The position numbers and the translations under genes were made by a program. The notes under the pieces are model-generated. The model had not been told where the DNA came from, did no database searches, and worked only from the letters and a program-made list of their open reading frames with translations. DNA of 64,000 bases from JAOUEA01 sp963825635 (lineage in GTDB: Bacteria > Actinomycetota > UBA4738 > HRBIN12). Shown piece by piece: positions 18,151 through 28,135 of the stretch. Every line of letters starts with the position of its first letter. Within the stretch, counting starts at the first letter, position 1. Where the stretch lies: contig CAWGTU010000003.1 of NCBI GenBank assembly GCA_963825635.1, positions 434,001 through 498,000 of the forward strand, read 5' to 3'.

Positions 18151-19517
18151 GACGACGCCCCCTGGATCTCGAACGGCCCGGTCGGAGCGAACGTGACCGC
18201 ACCCTGTTGGAGTTCGGGCTCGGGCTCGGCATCGTGGCCGGGCCCCTTGCCCGTCACGGGGCACCGCCCCTCGCGGATGTGCGTCTCGTACTCGTCCATG
18301 AAGTACTTCAAGGTGGACTGGATCGGCGAGACGGCGCCGTCCGCCAGGGCGCAGAACGCGCGGAACAGGATGTTCTCGCCGACGTCGGCCATGAGCGGGA
18401 GATCCTCCTCGCGCCCGTGCCCACCCTCGATGCGGCTGAGCACGCGCGTGGCCCACCACGTCCCCTCGCGGCACGGCGTGCACTTGCCGCAGGACTCGTG
18501 GGCGTAGAACTCGACGAGGCGGCGGGCCGCTTCCACCATGCAGTCGGTCTCGTCCAGCACCATGATCGCGCCGGTGCCGAGCAGCGAGCCGGCCTCCATC
18601 ACGGATTCGAAGTCGAGGCCGACGTCGAGGTGATCGGCGGTGAGGAAGGGCGTGGAGGATCCCCCCGGGGTCCAGGCCTTGATCGCCCTGCCCCCGAGCA
18701 CCCCGCCCCCGTGCTCCTCGAGCAGCACCCGGAACGGCGTCCCCATCGGCAGCTCGTAGTTGCCGGGACGCTCGACCTTGCCGCTGATCGTGAACATCTT
18801 CGTGCCGGGCGCCTTCTCGGTGCCGACCGCCTTGAACCAGTCCGCGCCGTTGTTCACGATGTGCGGCACGTTCATCAGCGTCTCGACGTTGTTGATCACC
18901 GTCGGGGACTCGTACAGGCCCTCCACCGCCGGGAACGGCGGCCGCAGGCGAGGCTGGCCCCGATACCCCTCGAGGCTCGAGAGCAGGGCCGTCTCCTCGC
19001 CACAGATGTAGGCGCCCGCGCCCCGGTGCAGCACGATGTCGAGGTCGTCGTCGCTGCCCATGATGCCCCGGCCGAGGTACCCGGCGGCGTACGCCTCGTC
19101 GAGCGCCCGCTGCAGCACCCGGCCCTGCCACAGGTATTCCCCGCGGATGTAGATGTAGGCGAGGTGGCAGTCGATCGCCCTCGCCGCGATCGCGGTGCCC
19201 TCGATCAGCGCGTGCGGCTCGCGTTCCACGAGCTCGCGGTTGTTGCACGTGCCCGGCTCGGACTCGTCGAAGTTCACCGTCACGTAGGTGGGCTTGCCCG
19301 TGTCGCGGGGCACGAACGACCACTTCATGCCCGTGGGGAAGCCCGCCCCACCGCGTCCGCGCAGCCCGGAGTCCTTCACGAGCTGGATCAGCTCCTCGGC
19401 GCTCATGCCCAGCGCGGTACGGAGCGCTCGGTACCCGCCGGCCGCCTCGTACCCCTCGAGCGGGATCACGGACGGGTCGTCCCAGTGGGCGGTGAGCACG
19501 CGGCGCGGCTCGCTCAC
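18147..19517 (-). CDS. nuoF: NADH-quinone oxidoreductase subunit F (NADH/FMN-binding)
   Basis: NADH-oxidising subunit with FMN and cluster N3, 456 residues. Motifs: GLRGRGGAGFPTGMKWSF (nucleotide and FMN binding), GAGAYICGEETALLSSLEG and the cluster motif ESCGKCTPCREGT with a later cysteine in AFCALADGA. The GTG at 19517 overlaps the nuoE stop; the arginine-rich extension above it is a shadow frame. This is the only NADH-binding module in the window. Confidence 0.96.
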   Translation of the reverse strand: MSEPRRVLTAHWDDPSVIPLEGYEAAGGYRALRTALGMSAEELIQLVKDSGLRGRGGAGFPTGMKWSFVPRDTGKPTYVTVNFDESEPGTCNNRELVEREPHALIEGTAIAARAIDCHLAYIYIRGEYLWQGRVLQRALDEAYAAGYLGRGIMGSDDDLDIVLHRGAGAYICGEETALLSSLEGYRGQPRLRPPFPAVEGLYESPTVINNVETLMNVPHIVNNGADWFKAVGTEKAPGTKMFTISGKVERPGNYELPMGTPFRVLLEEHGGGVLGGRAIKAWTPGGSSTPFLTADHLDVGLDFESVMEAGSLLGTGAIMVLDETDCMVEAARRLVEFYAHESCGKCTPCREGTWWATRVLSRIEGGHGREEDLPLMADVGENILFRAFCALADGAVSPIQSTLKYFMDEYETHIREGRCPVTGKGPGHDAEPEPELQQGAVTFAPTGPFEIQGASS

Positions 19518-20109
19518 GCGCTCGCCCCCTCGGCCACCGTCTGCTCGAGCGGCTCGAGCCCCGCGAGGATACGCGAGGCGGCCTTGAAGCTCTCCACCGC
19601 GGGACCGCGAGCGGGCTCGGGCAGCTCGCCCGCCCGCAGCGATGCCACGATCTCGGTCACGCGCTCGGGCGTGACGTCGTCGTGGTTCGCGACGTTCACC
19701 TGCACGACGGGCGCGTGCTCGCACACGCCGAGGCATTCCTCCTCGTGCACCGTGAAGGCGCCGTCCTCGCTCAGCTCCCCGCCGTGTGGGATACCCGTCG
19801 CCCGGTGCGCGGCCTCGTAGACCTCGTTCGCCCCTCGGAGCGCGCACGACAGGTTCGTGCAGACCGCGACCAGGTGGGTGCCGGTGGGGCGCAGGCGCAG
19901 CATCGTATAGAAGCTCGCGACGGCCTCGACCTCGGCGGTCCGCACGCCGATCAAGCCGGCCACCTCCTGCAGCGCCGCGCGCGTGACGTGCCCGTCGACG
20001 GACTGCGCGAGGTAGAGCAGCGGCATCACCGCGGAACGCTGCCGGCCCTGGGGGTAGCGCGCGATGATCGACCGAGCCTCGTCGAGCCGCTCGCCCTCGA
20101 AGATCGCCA

Positions 20110-20110
<1 letters not shown>
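19514..20110 (-). CDS. nuoE: NADH-quinone oxidoreductase subunit E (2Fe-2S)
   Basis: 24-kDa thioredoxin-fold [2Fe-2S] subunit, 198 residues. Ligands are in VCTNLSCALRGA and EECLGVCEHAP. The helical N-terminal part (residues 1-70) includes the typical LYLAQSVDGHVT segment. The ATG overlaps the nuoD stop as TGATG. The C-terminus is about 30 residues longer than the minimum for the family and of low complexity. Confidence 0.95.
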
Positions 20111-21399
<1,289 letters not shown>

Positions 21400-21410
21400 C
21401 TGCGAACCCT

Positions 21411-21911
21411 CTAGGTGGTCGTGCGGGTGTCGACCGGCGGGATGAACGCCCCGCGGTAGCGGGTGTTGACGCCGCCGAGCTCTTCGGTCTTCTGCAACGG
21501 GAAGCCGTCCCAGCCCTCGGGGAGCAGCAGCGGCCGGGGGTCGGGATGGCCGTCGAACACGATGCCGTAGAAGTCGTGGGTCTCGCGCTCGAGCCAGTTC
21601 GCCGTGGGGAACAGCGGGGTCACCGTGGGCACGTGGGCATCGTCCTCGGCCAGGCCGACCTTCACCCGCACCCTGTGGTGGTGCTCGATCGACAGCATCT
21701 CGTAGACGACCCAGAACCTGGGATCGGACCCGGGCCAGTCCGTGGCGGTGATGCTGGAGCAGAAGCCCAGCGCGAGCTCGTCGTCCTCCGCCAACCAGGC
21801 GAGCGTCTCGAGCAGGTCGTCGCGGTCGACGATCCCGGTGACCTCGTCGCGCGCCACCACGGTGTCGGGGCATCGGGTTCGTACGCGCTCAGCGATCTCG
21901 GCGGGGCTCAC
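21411..21911 (-). CDS. nuoC: NADH-quinone oxidoreductase subunit C
   Basis: 30-kDa subunit, 166 residues. Signature region NWLERETHDFYGIVFDGHPD is followed by LLLPEGWDGFPLQK. The GTG at 21911 overlaps the nuoB stop as GTGA; the open frame above it is a shadow. It ends with a short threonine-rich tail. Confidence 0.95.
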   Translation of the reverse strand: MSPAEIAERVRTRCPDTVVARDEVTGIVDRDDLLETLAWLAEDDELALGFCSSITATDWPGSDPRFWVVYEMLSIEHHHRVRVKVGLAEDDAHVPTVTPLFPTANWLERETHDFYGIVFDGHPDPRPLLLPEGWDGFPLQKTEELGGVNTRYRGAFIPPVDTRTTT

Positions 21912-22426
21912 TTGAACGGCTCCGTGGTGCGGACCTTCTCCTGCAGCTTCAAGATGCCGTGCATCAGCATCTCCGGCTTCGGCGGACAGCCGGGCACGTA
22001 CACATCGACCGGCACGATCGTGTCGACGCCCTGCACGATCGCGTAGTTCGTGAACATGCCACCTGCGCTCGCGCAGACGCCCATCGAGATCACCCATCGG
22101 GGCTCGGGCATCTGGTCGTAGATGCGCCGCAGCACCGGGGCCATCTTCTGTGAGACACGTCCGGCCACGATCATCAGGTCGGCCTGACGGGGCGAGGCGC
22201 GGAACAGCTCCATGCCCCACCGCGACAGGTCGTACTTGCCCGCGCCCGTCGACATCATCTCGATCGCGCAGCACGCCAGGCCGAAGGTGGCCGGCCACAT
22301 CGACTGTTTGCGAGCCCACCCGACCGCTCGGTCGAGGGAAGTCAACAGCACACCGCGGCGGACCTCTTCCTCGATCTCCTCGGGGGTCTTCCCGAGGTGC
22401 ACACCCTCGAGACGCTCAACGGGCAC
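21908..22426 (-). CDS. nuoB: NADH-quinone oxidoreductase subunit B
   Basis: Cluster N2 subunit, 172 residues. Ligands: FGLACCAIEM, a cysteine in MGVCASAGG and VPGCPPKPEML. The N-terminal 35 residues are charged and precede the conserved core. The start lies 11 bases inside nuoA. It pairs with the NuoD encoded two genes on. Confidence 0.96.
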   Translation of the reverse strand: MPVERLEGVHLGKTPEEIEEEVRRGVLLTSLDRAVGWARKQSMWPATFGLACCAIEMMSTGAGKYDLSRWGMELFRASPRQADLMIVAGRVSQKMAPVLRRIYDQMPEPRWVISMGVCASAGGMFTNYAIVQGVDTIVPVDVYVPGCPPKPEMLMHGILKLQEKVRTTEPFK

Positions 22427-22883
22427 CGGCGACCTCCGGGTCGCGCGTCGACGCCGCGAGCTCGGCGTCGGCGTCGGCCATGACGTCCCCGGGCACCTCG
22501 GCCCCGGTGGGCGTCTGGCCGCCCTCGGCCCAGTCGAACCCGCCGCTGCGCCAGACGTAGACGTATGCCACGAAGACCAGCCCGATGAAGAACGCCATCT
22601 CCACGAGCCCGAACAGCCCGAGCTGGCGGAATCGCACCGCCCACGGGAACAGGAAGATGATCTCGATGTCGAAGATGATGAAGAGCATCGCGACCACGTA
22701 GAACTTCACGCTGAACTTCTCCCCGCGAGGCAACCGCACGGGGTCGTTGCCGCACTCGTAGGCCGAGAGCTTCACGGGGTTCGGGCGGTGGGGCCGGAAG
22801 GCGCGGGAGACCAGGAGCGAGGCGACCCCGAAGGCGACGGCCAGCACGGCCATGACCACGATCGGCAGGTACTCCGTCAGCAC
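22416..22883 (-). CDS. nuoA: NADH-quinone oxidoreductase subunit A
   Basis: Three-helix subunit A, 155 residues, with the signatures SAYECGNDP and LFIIFDIEIIFLFPWAV. The acidic, alanine-rich C-terminal tail of about 35 residues is not present in the second copy. The GTG start has no obvious Shine-Dalgarno but stands six bases after a TAGGAT element, so a leaderless transcript is possible. The upstream reductase gene ends 17 bases before it. Confidence 0.95.
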   Translation of the reverse strand: MLTEYLPIVVMAVLAVAFGVASLLVSRAFRPHRPNPVKLSAYECGNDPVRLPRGEKFSVKFYVVAMLFIIFDIEIIFLFPWAVRFRQLGLFGLVEMAFFIGLVFVAYVYVWRSGGFDWAEGGQTPTGAEVPGDVMADADAELAASTRDPEVAGAR

Positions 22884-22889
22884 GGGCGA

Positions 22890-22895
22890 ATCCTA
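22890..22895 (-). promoter_or_regulatory. Putative -10 element directly upstream of nuoA (leaderless start possible)
   Basis: TAGGAT on the minus strand, six bases before the nuoA GTG. This spacing would place the transcript start at the start codon. The -35 would lie inside the end of the preceding gene and is not recognisable. Confidence 0.4.
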
Positions 22896-22899
22896 TCGG

Positions 22900-24151
22900 T
22901 CATGCCGCCCTCGCGAGCCGCTGCATCAAGTGGAAGAGGCGGTCCTGACGGTCGCCCTCGGGACCGTCGGTGAGGTTGGCCATGACCCGCATCGCGAAGC
23001 CCATCACGCGCGGGTTGGGCAGCAGGTAGCGCGTGGCGCGGCTCATGATCGCGGGGCGCCCGATGATCTTCGCGAAGCCTCGGCCGATCGTGAAGTAGTC
23101 GCCGTAGCGTTCCCGCAGCACGGTCGGGTACATCATCGTGATGCCGGCGCGGTCCTTCACGAGCGCCTCGTGCACCAGGTCGGCGGCGACCTCGCCGGTC
23201 TCCATCGCGTACGCGATGCCCTCCCCGTTGAACGGGTTGACCGCCCCCGCCGCGTCGCCGATCAGGAGCATGCCCGGCACCACCTGGGGCACACGGTTCA
23301 GGCTCATCGGCAGGGGGCCCGACAGCACACGTCCCTCGGCCGTCTCCTCCGAGATCTCCCACTCGGACGGCAGCATCGTCGAGAACGCGCTGAAGAGTCG
23401 CTGCGCGGAGATCTGCTTGAAGTCCTTGAACGTGTTCAGCAGGCCGGCACCCAGGTTGATGCGGCCCCCCGCGACCGGGAACAGCCACCCGTAGCCGGGC
23501 AGCAGCAGGTCGCCTTCCCACAGGTCGAGCCAGGACTCGAACCACGGGCCGGGGTGGTAGGGCGTGCGGTAGTAGCGGCGCGCCGCGATGCCGAGCGGCC
23601 GGGAGTCGTCGCGTCGGACCCCGGCCGGCTTCGCGAACCGGCTCGCGGCGCCGTCGGCCGCGATCGTGAAGCGGGCGCGGATCTCGGTGGGCTCGGCGTC
23701 CTTGTCGTCGGCGGGTCGCACGCGCGCCCCGGTCACCCACCCGCTCTCGAACGTCGGCGTCACGGCCTCGGTGCGCTCGTGCACCCGGGCCCCGGCCTTC
23801 TGGGCTCGCTGGATCAGCAGGTGGTCGAACTCGGCGCGCGGCATCACGAGGCCGTAGTCGGGCCAGCTCGAGAGCTCGGGCCAGGGGAGCTCGATCGTGT
23901 CGTTCCGCGAGTACACCCGCAGGCCCTTCACCCGCTCGAATCGAGGGTCGTCGGTGTCGATGCCCATCCGCTCCAGGGCCGCCCACGCTGCGTGGGGTCA
24001 GGCCGTCGCCGCAGACCTTCTCGCGGGGGAACGTCGACCGGTCGACGACGGTGACGTCGAGGCCCTGCCGGGCGAGGTAGTAGGCGGCCGCAGCGCCTCC
24101 AGGGCCGCCTCCGACCACGAGCACGTCGGTCTCGACTGGTCGTGCGTTCAC
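22900..24151 (-). CDS. Geranylgeranyl reductase family FAD protein (menaquinone reductase MenJ-like), frameshifted
   Basis: FAD-dependent prenyl reductase. Family members saturate double bonds of the geranylgeranyl chain or of the menaquinone tail; next to complex I the menaquinone role is likely. The N-terminal Rossmann motif VVGGGPGGAAAAYYLA and FPREKVCGDGLTPR lie in one frame from the GTG at 24151. The rest, from ERMGIDTDD to the C-terminus with GDAAGAVNPFNGEGI, lies in another. Removing one base in the GGCCGCC tract at 23977-23983 joins them into about 416 residues, the normal family length. A Rex operator and a -10 element lie just upstream. It heads the nuo operon. Confidence 0.85.
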
Positions 24152-24182
24152 GTCGCTCCCCCCTGCGCGGTCGGGGCGCAGC

Positions 24183-24200
24183 TTGTGAAAAACTTCACAA
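24183..24200. promoter_or_regulatory. Rex operator upstream of the reductase-nuo operon
   Basis: The 18-bp palindrome TTGTGAAAAACTTCACAA matches the Rex consensus of two TTGTGAA/TTCACAA half-sites four bases apart with no mismatch. It begins 32 bases upstream of the GTG of the minus-strand reductase gene. Rex is encoded at 42813-43496. Rex dissociates from DNA when NADH rises, so this site would derepress complex I at high NADH/NAD+. Confidence 0.85.
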
Positions 24201-24205
24201 AGCTC

Positions 24206-24211
24206 AGGCTA
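24206..24211 (-). promoter_or_regulatory. Putative -10 element of the reductase-nuo operon
   Basis: TAGCCT on the minus strand. With usual spacing the transcript would start near 24199, inside the Rex operator, which fits repression by blocking initiation. The -35 is not recognisable. Confidence 0.35.
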
Positions 24212-24276
24212 CCGCAGCGCGTCCGAACGCGCACGGCCCACGCTACCCCGGCCGCTCGAGGGCGGGCAACGCGGCG

Positions 24277-24702
24277 TCAGCGGTGGTCCCACGAATCGAC
24301 ACGCGAGGGGACGACGCGCAGGAAGCCGAGGGCGGGCACGTCTCGCGTGAACGCCTCGAAACCGTCGCGGGCGAACATCTGGCGGTACTTCTCGTGCCAC
24401 TGGGACATCGGGGCACGCAGGTCCGGGTGCTCGGCCGGATAGGCCTCGGCGACCCCTTCGACGCGCACACCGGCGAGCTCGGGCCAGTCACGGCCACGAT
24501 CGACGAGCACCGCCACCCGAGGGTCGCGGATCGCGTGCTGCCACGTCGTGTCGCCGACCCGCGTGGACACCCAGAGGCCGTCGTCGCGCCAGACGAACCA
24601 ACGCGCGGCCACGTGTGGACCACCGTCGGACCGCACGGTGGCGACCCGGCACATGGGCAGATCGCCGAACGATCGCCGCAGACCCTCGAGGTCGTCGCTC
24701 AT
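24277..24702 (-). CDS. PNPOx-fold flavin/F420-type protein
   Basis: Split-barrel protein of the pyridoxamine-phosphate oxidase superfamily, 141 residues. In actinomycetes this fold includes F420- or FMN-dependent reductases and heme-binding proteins; the substrate cannot be read here. Visible family features are CRVATVRSDGGPHVAARWF and DPRVAVLVDRGRDWPELAGV, with the central tryptophan-rich strand. The ATG at 24702 overlaps the prenyl synthase stop as ATGA, so the two are co-translated. The gene ends just before the Rex-controlled promoter region. Confidence 0.75.
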   Translation of the reverse strand: MSDDLEGLRRSFGDLPMCRVATVRSDGGPHVAARWFVWRDDGLWVSTRVGDTTWQHAIRDPRVAVLVDRGRDWPELAGVRVEGVAEAYPAEHPDLRAPMSQWHEKYRQMFARDGFEAFTRDVPALGFLRVVPSRVDSWDHR

Positions 24703-25622
24703 GTCATCGCCACCATGGCGGCGAGCTCGTCGAGCGCGGCGGCGGCCTCCGGGTCGATCCGGGCGCCGAGCAGCGCCCCTCTGGCGGTGCGGACGAGCTC
24801 GTTCACCGTCGCCGGGGTCGCGCCGTGCGCCCCCTCTCGGTCGTGCAGGTCGTCGCGGAGCTGGAAGGCCTCTCCGAGCGGGATCCCGAACGCGCGGAGG
24901 TCGTCGACGGTCTCCTCGCGGGCGCCGGCGAGCGCCGCACCGACGAGGAGCGGACCCTCGACGGTGTAGCTGCCTCCCTTGAGACGGGCGGCACGCATGG
25001 CGGTTCCGGGATCGGACGCCATGCCGGCGACGTCGAGCAGCTGACCGGCGGCCATGTCGAGCTGCATCTCGTGGTAGGCGCCGAGCGCCCCGGCGAGGGA
25101 GGCGAGGTCGAACCCACTCGTGAGCAGCAGCCGGTCGGCGAGCACGGCGGCGAGGTCGCCCGCGAGCAGGGCCGCCGCGTGACCGAACCGTTCGGGATCG
25201 ACCGGGGCCTCTCGTCCCCTCGCCTGCGCGGCCAGGAACGACGCCGACGACGCGACCCCGCGGCGCTCGTTCGCCCCGTCCATCAGGTCGTCGTGGATCA
25301 GGGCCATCGTGTGCAGCAGCTCCAGGGCCGCCGCCGCGCGCAGGATCGGGTGATCGGTGAGATCGATCGCCGCGGCCCGCTGGGGATCGAGAGCCCCCGA
25401 GGTGCCCACCACGGCCCGGTAGCCACAGACGCAGAACGCGGGCCGCAGGCGCTTGCCGCCCGCGAACACGAGCCGCGAGATCTCGTCGACGAGCATCGGC
25501 GCGGCGGGGTCGATGCGGCCGAGATCGGTCGCACACTCCCGGAGGTAGCCGTCGAGCACGCCGTCGACGAGCGCGCGAACGGCATCGAGCGATCCGTTGC
25601 CGACGACGGGGCTGGCTGTCAT
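24699..25622 (-). CDS. Short-chain prenyl diphosphate synthase (FPP/GGPP synthase type)
   Basis: Trans-prenyltransferase, 307 residues. Motifs: GGKRLRPAF, the first aspartate motif MALIHDDLMDGANERRG and the second QLRDDLHDREG. It is distinct from the long-chain enzyme at 7100-8110. A nearby geranylgeranyl reductase-like gene suggests GGPP as product, but that is inference. The ATG is immediately preceded by GATACT at a six-base spacing, suggesting a leaderless transcript. It is divergent from ctaAB with 84 bases between them. Confidence 0.9.
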   Translation of the reverse strand: MTASPVVGNGSLDAVRALVDGVLDGYLRECATDLGRIDPAAPMLVDEISRLVFAGGKRLRPAFCVCGYRAVVGTSGALDPQRAAAIDLTDHPILRAAAALELLHTMALIHDDLMDGANERRGVASSASFLAAQARGREAPVDPERFGHAAALLAGDLAAVLADRLLLTSGFDLASLAGALGAYHEMQLDMAAGQLLDVAGMASDPGTAMRAARLKGGSYTVEGPLLVGAALAGAREETVDDLRAFGIPLGEAFQLRDDLHDREGAHGATPATVNELVRTARGALLGARIDPEAAAALDELAAMVAMT

Positions 25623-25628
25623 CCGCTG

Positions 25629-25634
25629 AGTATC
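25629..25634 (-). promoter_or_regulatory. Putative -10 element of the prenyl synthase gene (leaderless)
   Basis: GATACT on the minus strand, six bases before the ATG at 25622. The same gap holds TATCAT at 25657-25662 on the plus strand, a weak candidate -10 for ctaAB. Confidence 0.4.
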
Positions 25635-25706
25635 CCGCAGCCGGGCGACCCGCCACTATCATGGTCGACGTCGCCCGGCCCGGCGCCTCCCACACACGAG
25701 GACTCG

Positions 25707-27527
25707 ATGACCCGGTTCCAGAAGCTGGCAGTCGCCACGACGATCACCACGCTCACGTTGATCGTGTGGGGCGGCGTCGTGCGCGCGACCGGTTCGGGCG
25801 ACGGATGCCCCGACTGGCCCACGTGCTTCGGCAGCTGGGTGCCCCGGTGGGAGTACCACACGCTGATCGAGTACGTGCACCGGGCGCTCGGGGTGATATC
25901 GGGGCTCCTCGCCGTGGCCCTCGCCGTCGTCGGCGTGACCGAGCTCGTGCGCGCCCGCCGTGGGCGGCCGACCACGACGCCACGCGGAGCGGTCTGGATG
26001 GCGGTCGCCCTCGTGCCCCTCTTCGGCGTGCAGGGGGCCCTCGGCGGCGCGGTCGTGAACAGCGAGCTCGATCCCGCCGTGGTCACGCTGCACTTCGGGC
26101 TCGCGATGATCGTGCTCGGCGTGCTGGTGGCGGCCACGACGCTGGCGTTCGAGGGCGACGACCGAGCCGGAGACCGCAGGTACGCGAGGCTCGCCGTGAT
26201 CACGGCGGTCGCGACGTTCGCGTTGCTCCTCGTCGGCACGTACGTGCGGGCAGAGGGCGCCGGGCTCGCGTTCCGGGACTGGCCGCTGATGGGCGGCCGC
26301 CTGGTGCCGTCGTTCGGGCCGCGCGGCGCCGCCGAGATGTTCGCGCACCGGGTCCTCGCGATCCTCGTCGCCGCCCTCGTGCTCTGGCTGAGCGTTCGGG
26401 CACGCACGATGCGCGAGCGCTCCGACCGCCTGGTCAGGCTCTCCACGCTGGCCGGCGTGCTCTTCATCGGCCAGATCGCGGTCGGGGGCGTCAACGTGAT
26501 CACCGAGCTCTCGACCTGGCCGCGCGCCCTGCACGTGGGCTTGTCGGCGGCCATCTGGGCCACCGTCGTCGCGCTCGCGGTGGTCGCACGCCGCGAACCC
26601 GTCGTGGGCAGGGGCACCGGCGCCGCCGACGTGGCCGAGGCGCCCGAGGTCGCCGAGCCTGCCTCGCTCGGCGACACGGTCACCGCCTACGTCCGTCTCA
26701 CGAAGCCGCGCATCATCGTGCTGCTGCTGATCACGACCGTGCCGGCGATGGTGCTCGCCGAAGGCGGGTTCCCGTCGCTGTGGCTCGTGCTCGCCACGCT
26801 CGTCGGGGGTTCACTCGCCGCCGGGGCCGCGAACGCGATCAACATGTACCTCGACCGCGACATCGACGAGGTGATGCGACGGACCCGCAGCCGTCCCCTC
26901 CCGGCGCATCAGGTCCCCGCCGAGCGAGCCCTCGCGTTCGGGTTCTGGCTCGGGGCCTTCTCGTTCCTGTTCCTGAGCGTGACCGTGAACGTGCTCGCGG
27001 CGACGCTCTCGCTCGCGGCGATCGCCTTCTACGTCGTGGTGTACACGATGTGGCTGAAGCGCTCGACGACGCAGAACATCGTGATCGGCGGGGCGGCCGG
27101 CGCCGCGCCGGCCCTGATCGGATGGGCCGCGGTGACCGGCTCGCTCGCCCTGCCCGCCTGGATCCTCTTCGCGATCGTGTTCGTCTGGACCCCACCGCAC
27201 TTCTGGGCGCTGGCGCTGCGGTTCAGCGGCGACTACGCGGCCGCGGGCGTGCCGATGCTGCCGGTGGTCAAGGGTGAGGACGAGACGCGACGCCAGATCT
27301 TCCTGTACTCCCTCGTGCTGTTCGGCACGACGTTGCTGCTCGCGCCCACGGCCGGCCTCGGTCCGATCTACCTCGCCACGGCGGTGGTGCTCGGGGGGGT
27401 CTTCGTCTACCGCGCGCTCGTGCTGTGGCGAACGGCCAGCGCCGACCGTTCGTGGCGGCTCTTCAGCTACTCGATCGTCTACCTCGCCGCCCTGTTCGGC
27501 GCCGTCGCGCTCGACGCCGTCGTCTAA
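25707..27527 (+). CDS. ctaAB: Fused heme A synthase / protoheme IX farnesyltransferase (CtaA-CtaB)
   Basis: Bifunctional heme-modifying membrane enzyme, 606 residues. Residues 1-300 are a COX15/CtaA domain with the extracytoplasmic cysteine pair (C34 and C40 in GDGCPDWPTC) and four heme-ligand-type histidines near 58, 129, 214 and 276. After a short alanine/glutamate-rich linker (about 300-320), residues 325-606 are a COX10/CtaB domain with the prenyl-diphosphate motif NMYLDRDID (N379, D383, D387). CtaB farnesylates heme B to heme O and CtaA oxidises heme O to heme A for the caa3 oxidase encoded next door. Such fusions are known in a few lineages. It converges with tlpA, sharing four bases. 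Confidence 0.95.
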   Translation: MTRFQKLAVATTITTLTLIVWGGVVRATGSGDGCPDWPTCFGSWVPRWEYHTLIEYVHRALGVISGLLAVALAVVGVTELVRARRGRPTTTPRGAVWMAVALVPLFGVQGALGGAVVNSELDPAVVTLHFGLAMIVLGVLVAATTLAFEGDDRAGDRRYARLAVITAVATFALLLVGTYVRAEGAGLAFRDWPLMGGRLVPSFGPRGAAEMFAHRVLAILVAALVLWLSVRARTMRERSDRLVRLSTLAGVLFIGQIAVGGVNVITELSTWPRALHVGLSAAIWATVVALAVVARREPVVGRGTGAADVAEAPEVAEPASLGDTVTAYVRLTKPRIIVLLLITTVPAMVLAEGGFPSLWLVLATLVGGSLAAGAANAINMYLDRDIDEVMRRTRSRPLPAHQVPAERALAFGFWLGAFSFLFLSVTVNVLAATLSLAAIAFYVVVYTMWLKRSTTQNIVIGGAAGAAPALIGWAAVTGSLALPAWILFAIVFVWTPPHFWALALRFSGDYAAAGVPMLPVVKGEDETRRQIFLYSLVLFGTTLLLAPTAGLGPIYLATAVVLGGVFVYRALVLWRTASADRSWRLFSYSIVYLAALFGAVALDAVV

Positions 27528-28135
27528 CCCTCGCGGTCATCGGCCGCGAGCAGCTCGTCGATCAGCCCGGAGAGCTCGTCGGCGCCAGTCTCGCCGTACA
27601 CCACGTACCGCATCGTGCCCGAGGCGTCGACCAGGTAGGTGTCGGGCAGGAACGGGAAGCCGAGCGTCGACGCCGTGCGTCCGTCGGGGTCGAACAGGCT
27701 CTGGTACGGCACCGCGAAATCCTCGATCCAGCGTTCCGCCTTGGCTCGGTCGTCGCGGTAGTCGACCCCGACGAAGGCCACGCCCCGATCCTCGTACTCG
27801 GCCTGGACCTGCAGCAGGGCGGGCTGCTCGCGCCGACACGGCCCGCACCACGTGGCCCAGACGTTCACGACGAGCACCGACCACTCCATCGAGCGCGTAT
27901 CGATCGGGGGCCCGACGACCGCCTCACCCTCGAGACCGGGGAAGGGCTCGTCGAGCGTGGCCACGCCACCCTCTTCGCGCGGGTCGGTCGTCGGACGCAA
28001 CGCGAACGCCGCGAGGCCGATCGCGATCACGACGATCGCGCCGACGACCGCGACGCGCCCGAGCCGAGGGCGGTGACCGGACGGTTCCTCGGGGGCCTGC
28101 GGGCCGGTCGCCGGAGCGTCGGATGCGGACGTCAG
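27524..28135 (-). CDS. Membrane-anchored TlpA/ResA-like thioredoxin
   Basis: Extracytoplasmic thioredoxin-fold protein, about 203 residues: a 27-residue polar N-terminus, one membrane helix (about 28-46), then a TlpA domain with the redox motif WATWCGPC (C97, C100) and the cis-proline region GFPFLPDTYLV. The likely role is reducing apocytochrome c or CuA cysteines with CcdA. No ATG, GTG or TTG is available before the membrane helix except inside the cupredoxin gene. The CTG at 28135 overlaps that gene's stop as CTGA and has GAGG at usual spacing, so a CTG start is proposed. It is the last gene of the ccdA-cta operon. Confidence 0.85.
   Translation of the reverse strand: MTSASDAPATGPQAPEEPSGHRPRLGRVAVVGAIVVIAIGLAAFALRPTTDPREEGGVATLDEPFPGLEGEAVVGPPIDTRSMEWSVLVVNVWATWCGPCRREQPALLQVQAEYEDRGVAFVGVDYRDDRAKAERWIEDFAVPYQSLFDPDGRTASTLGFPFLPDTYLVDASGTMRYVVYGETGADELSGLIDELLAADDREG

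Noticed and set aside
15616..19323. A single NuoF-NuoG fusion suggested by one long open frame
   Set aside because: Only the part from 18150 encodes NuoG; the upstream part is a shadow of nuoF, which lies in another frame.
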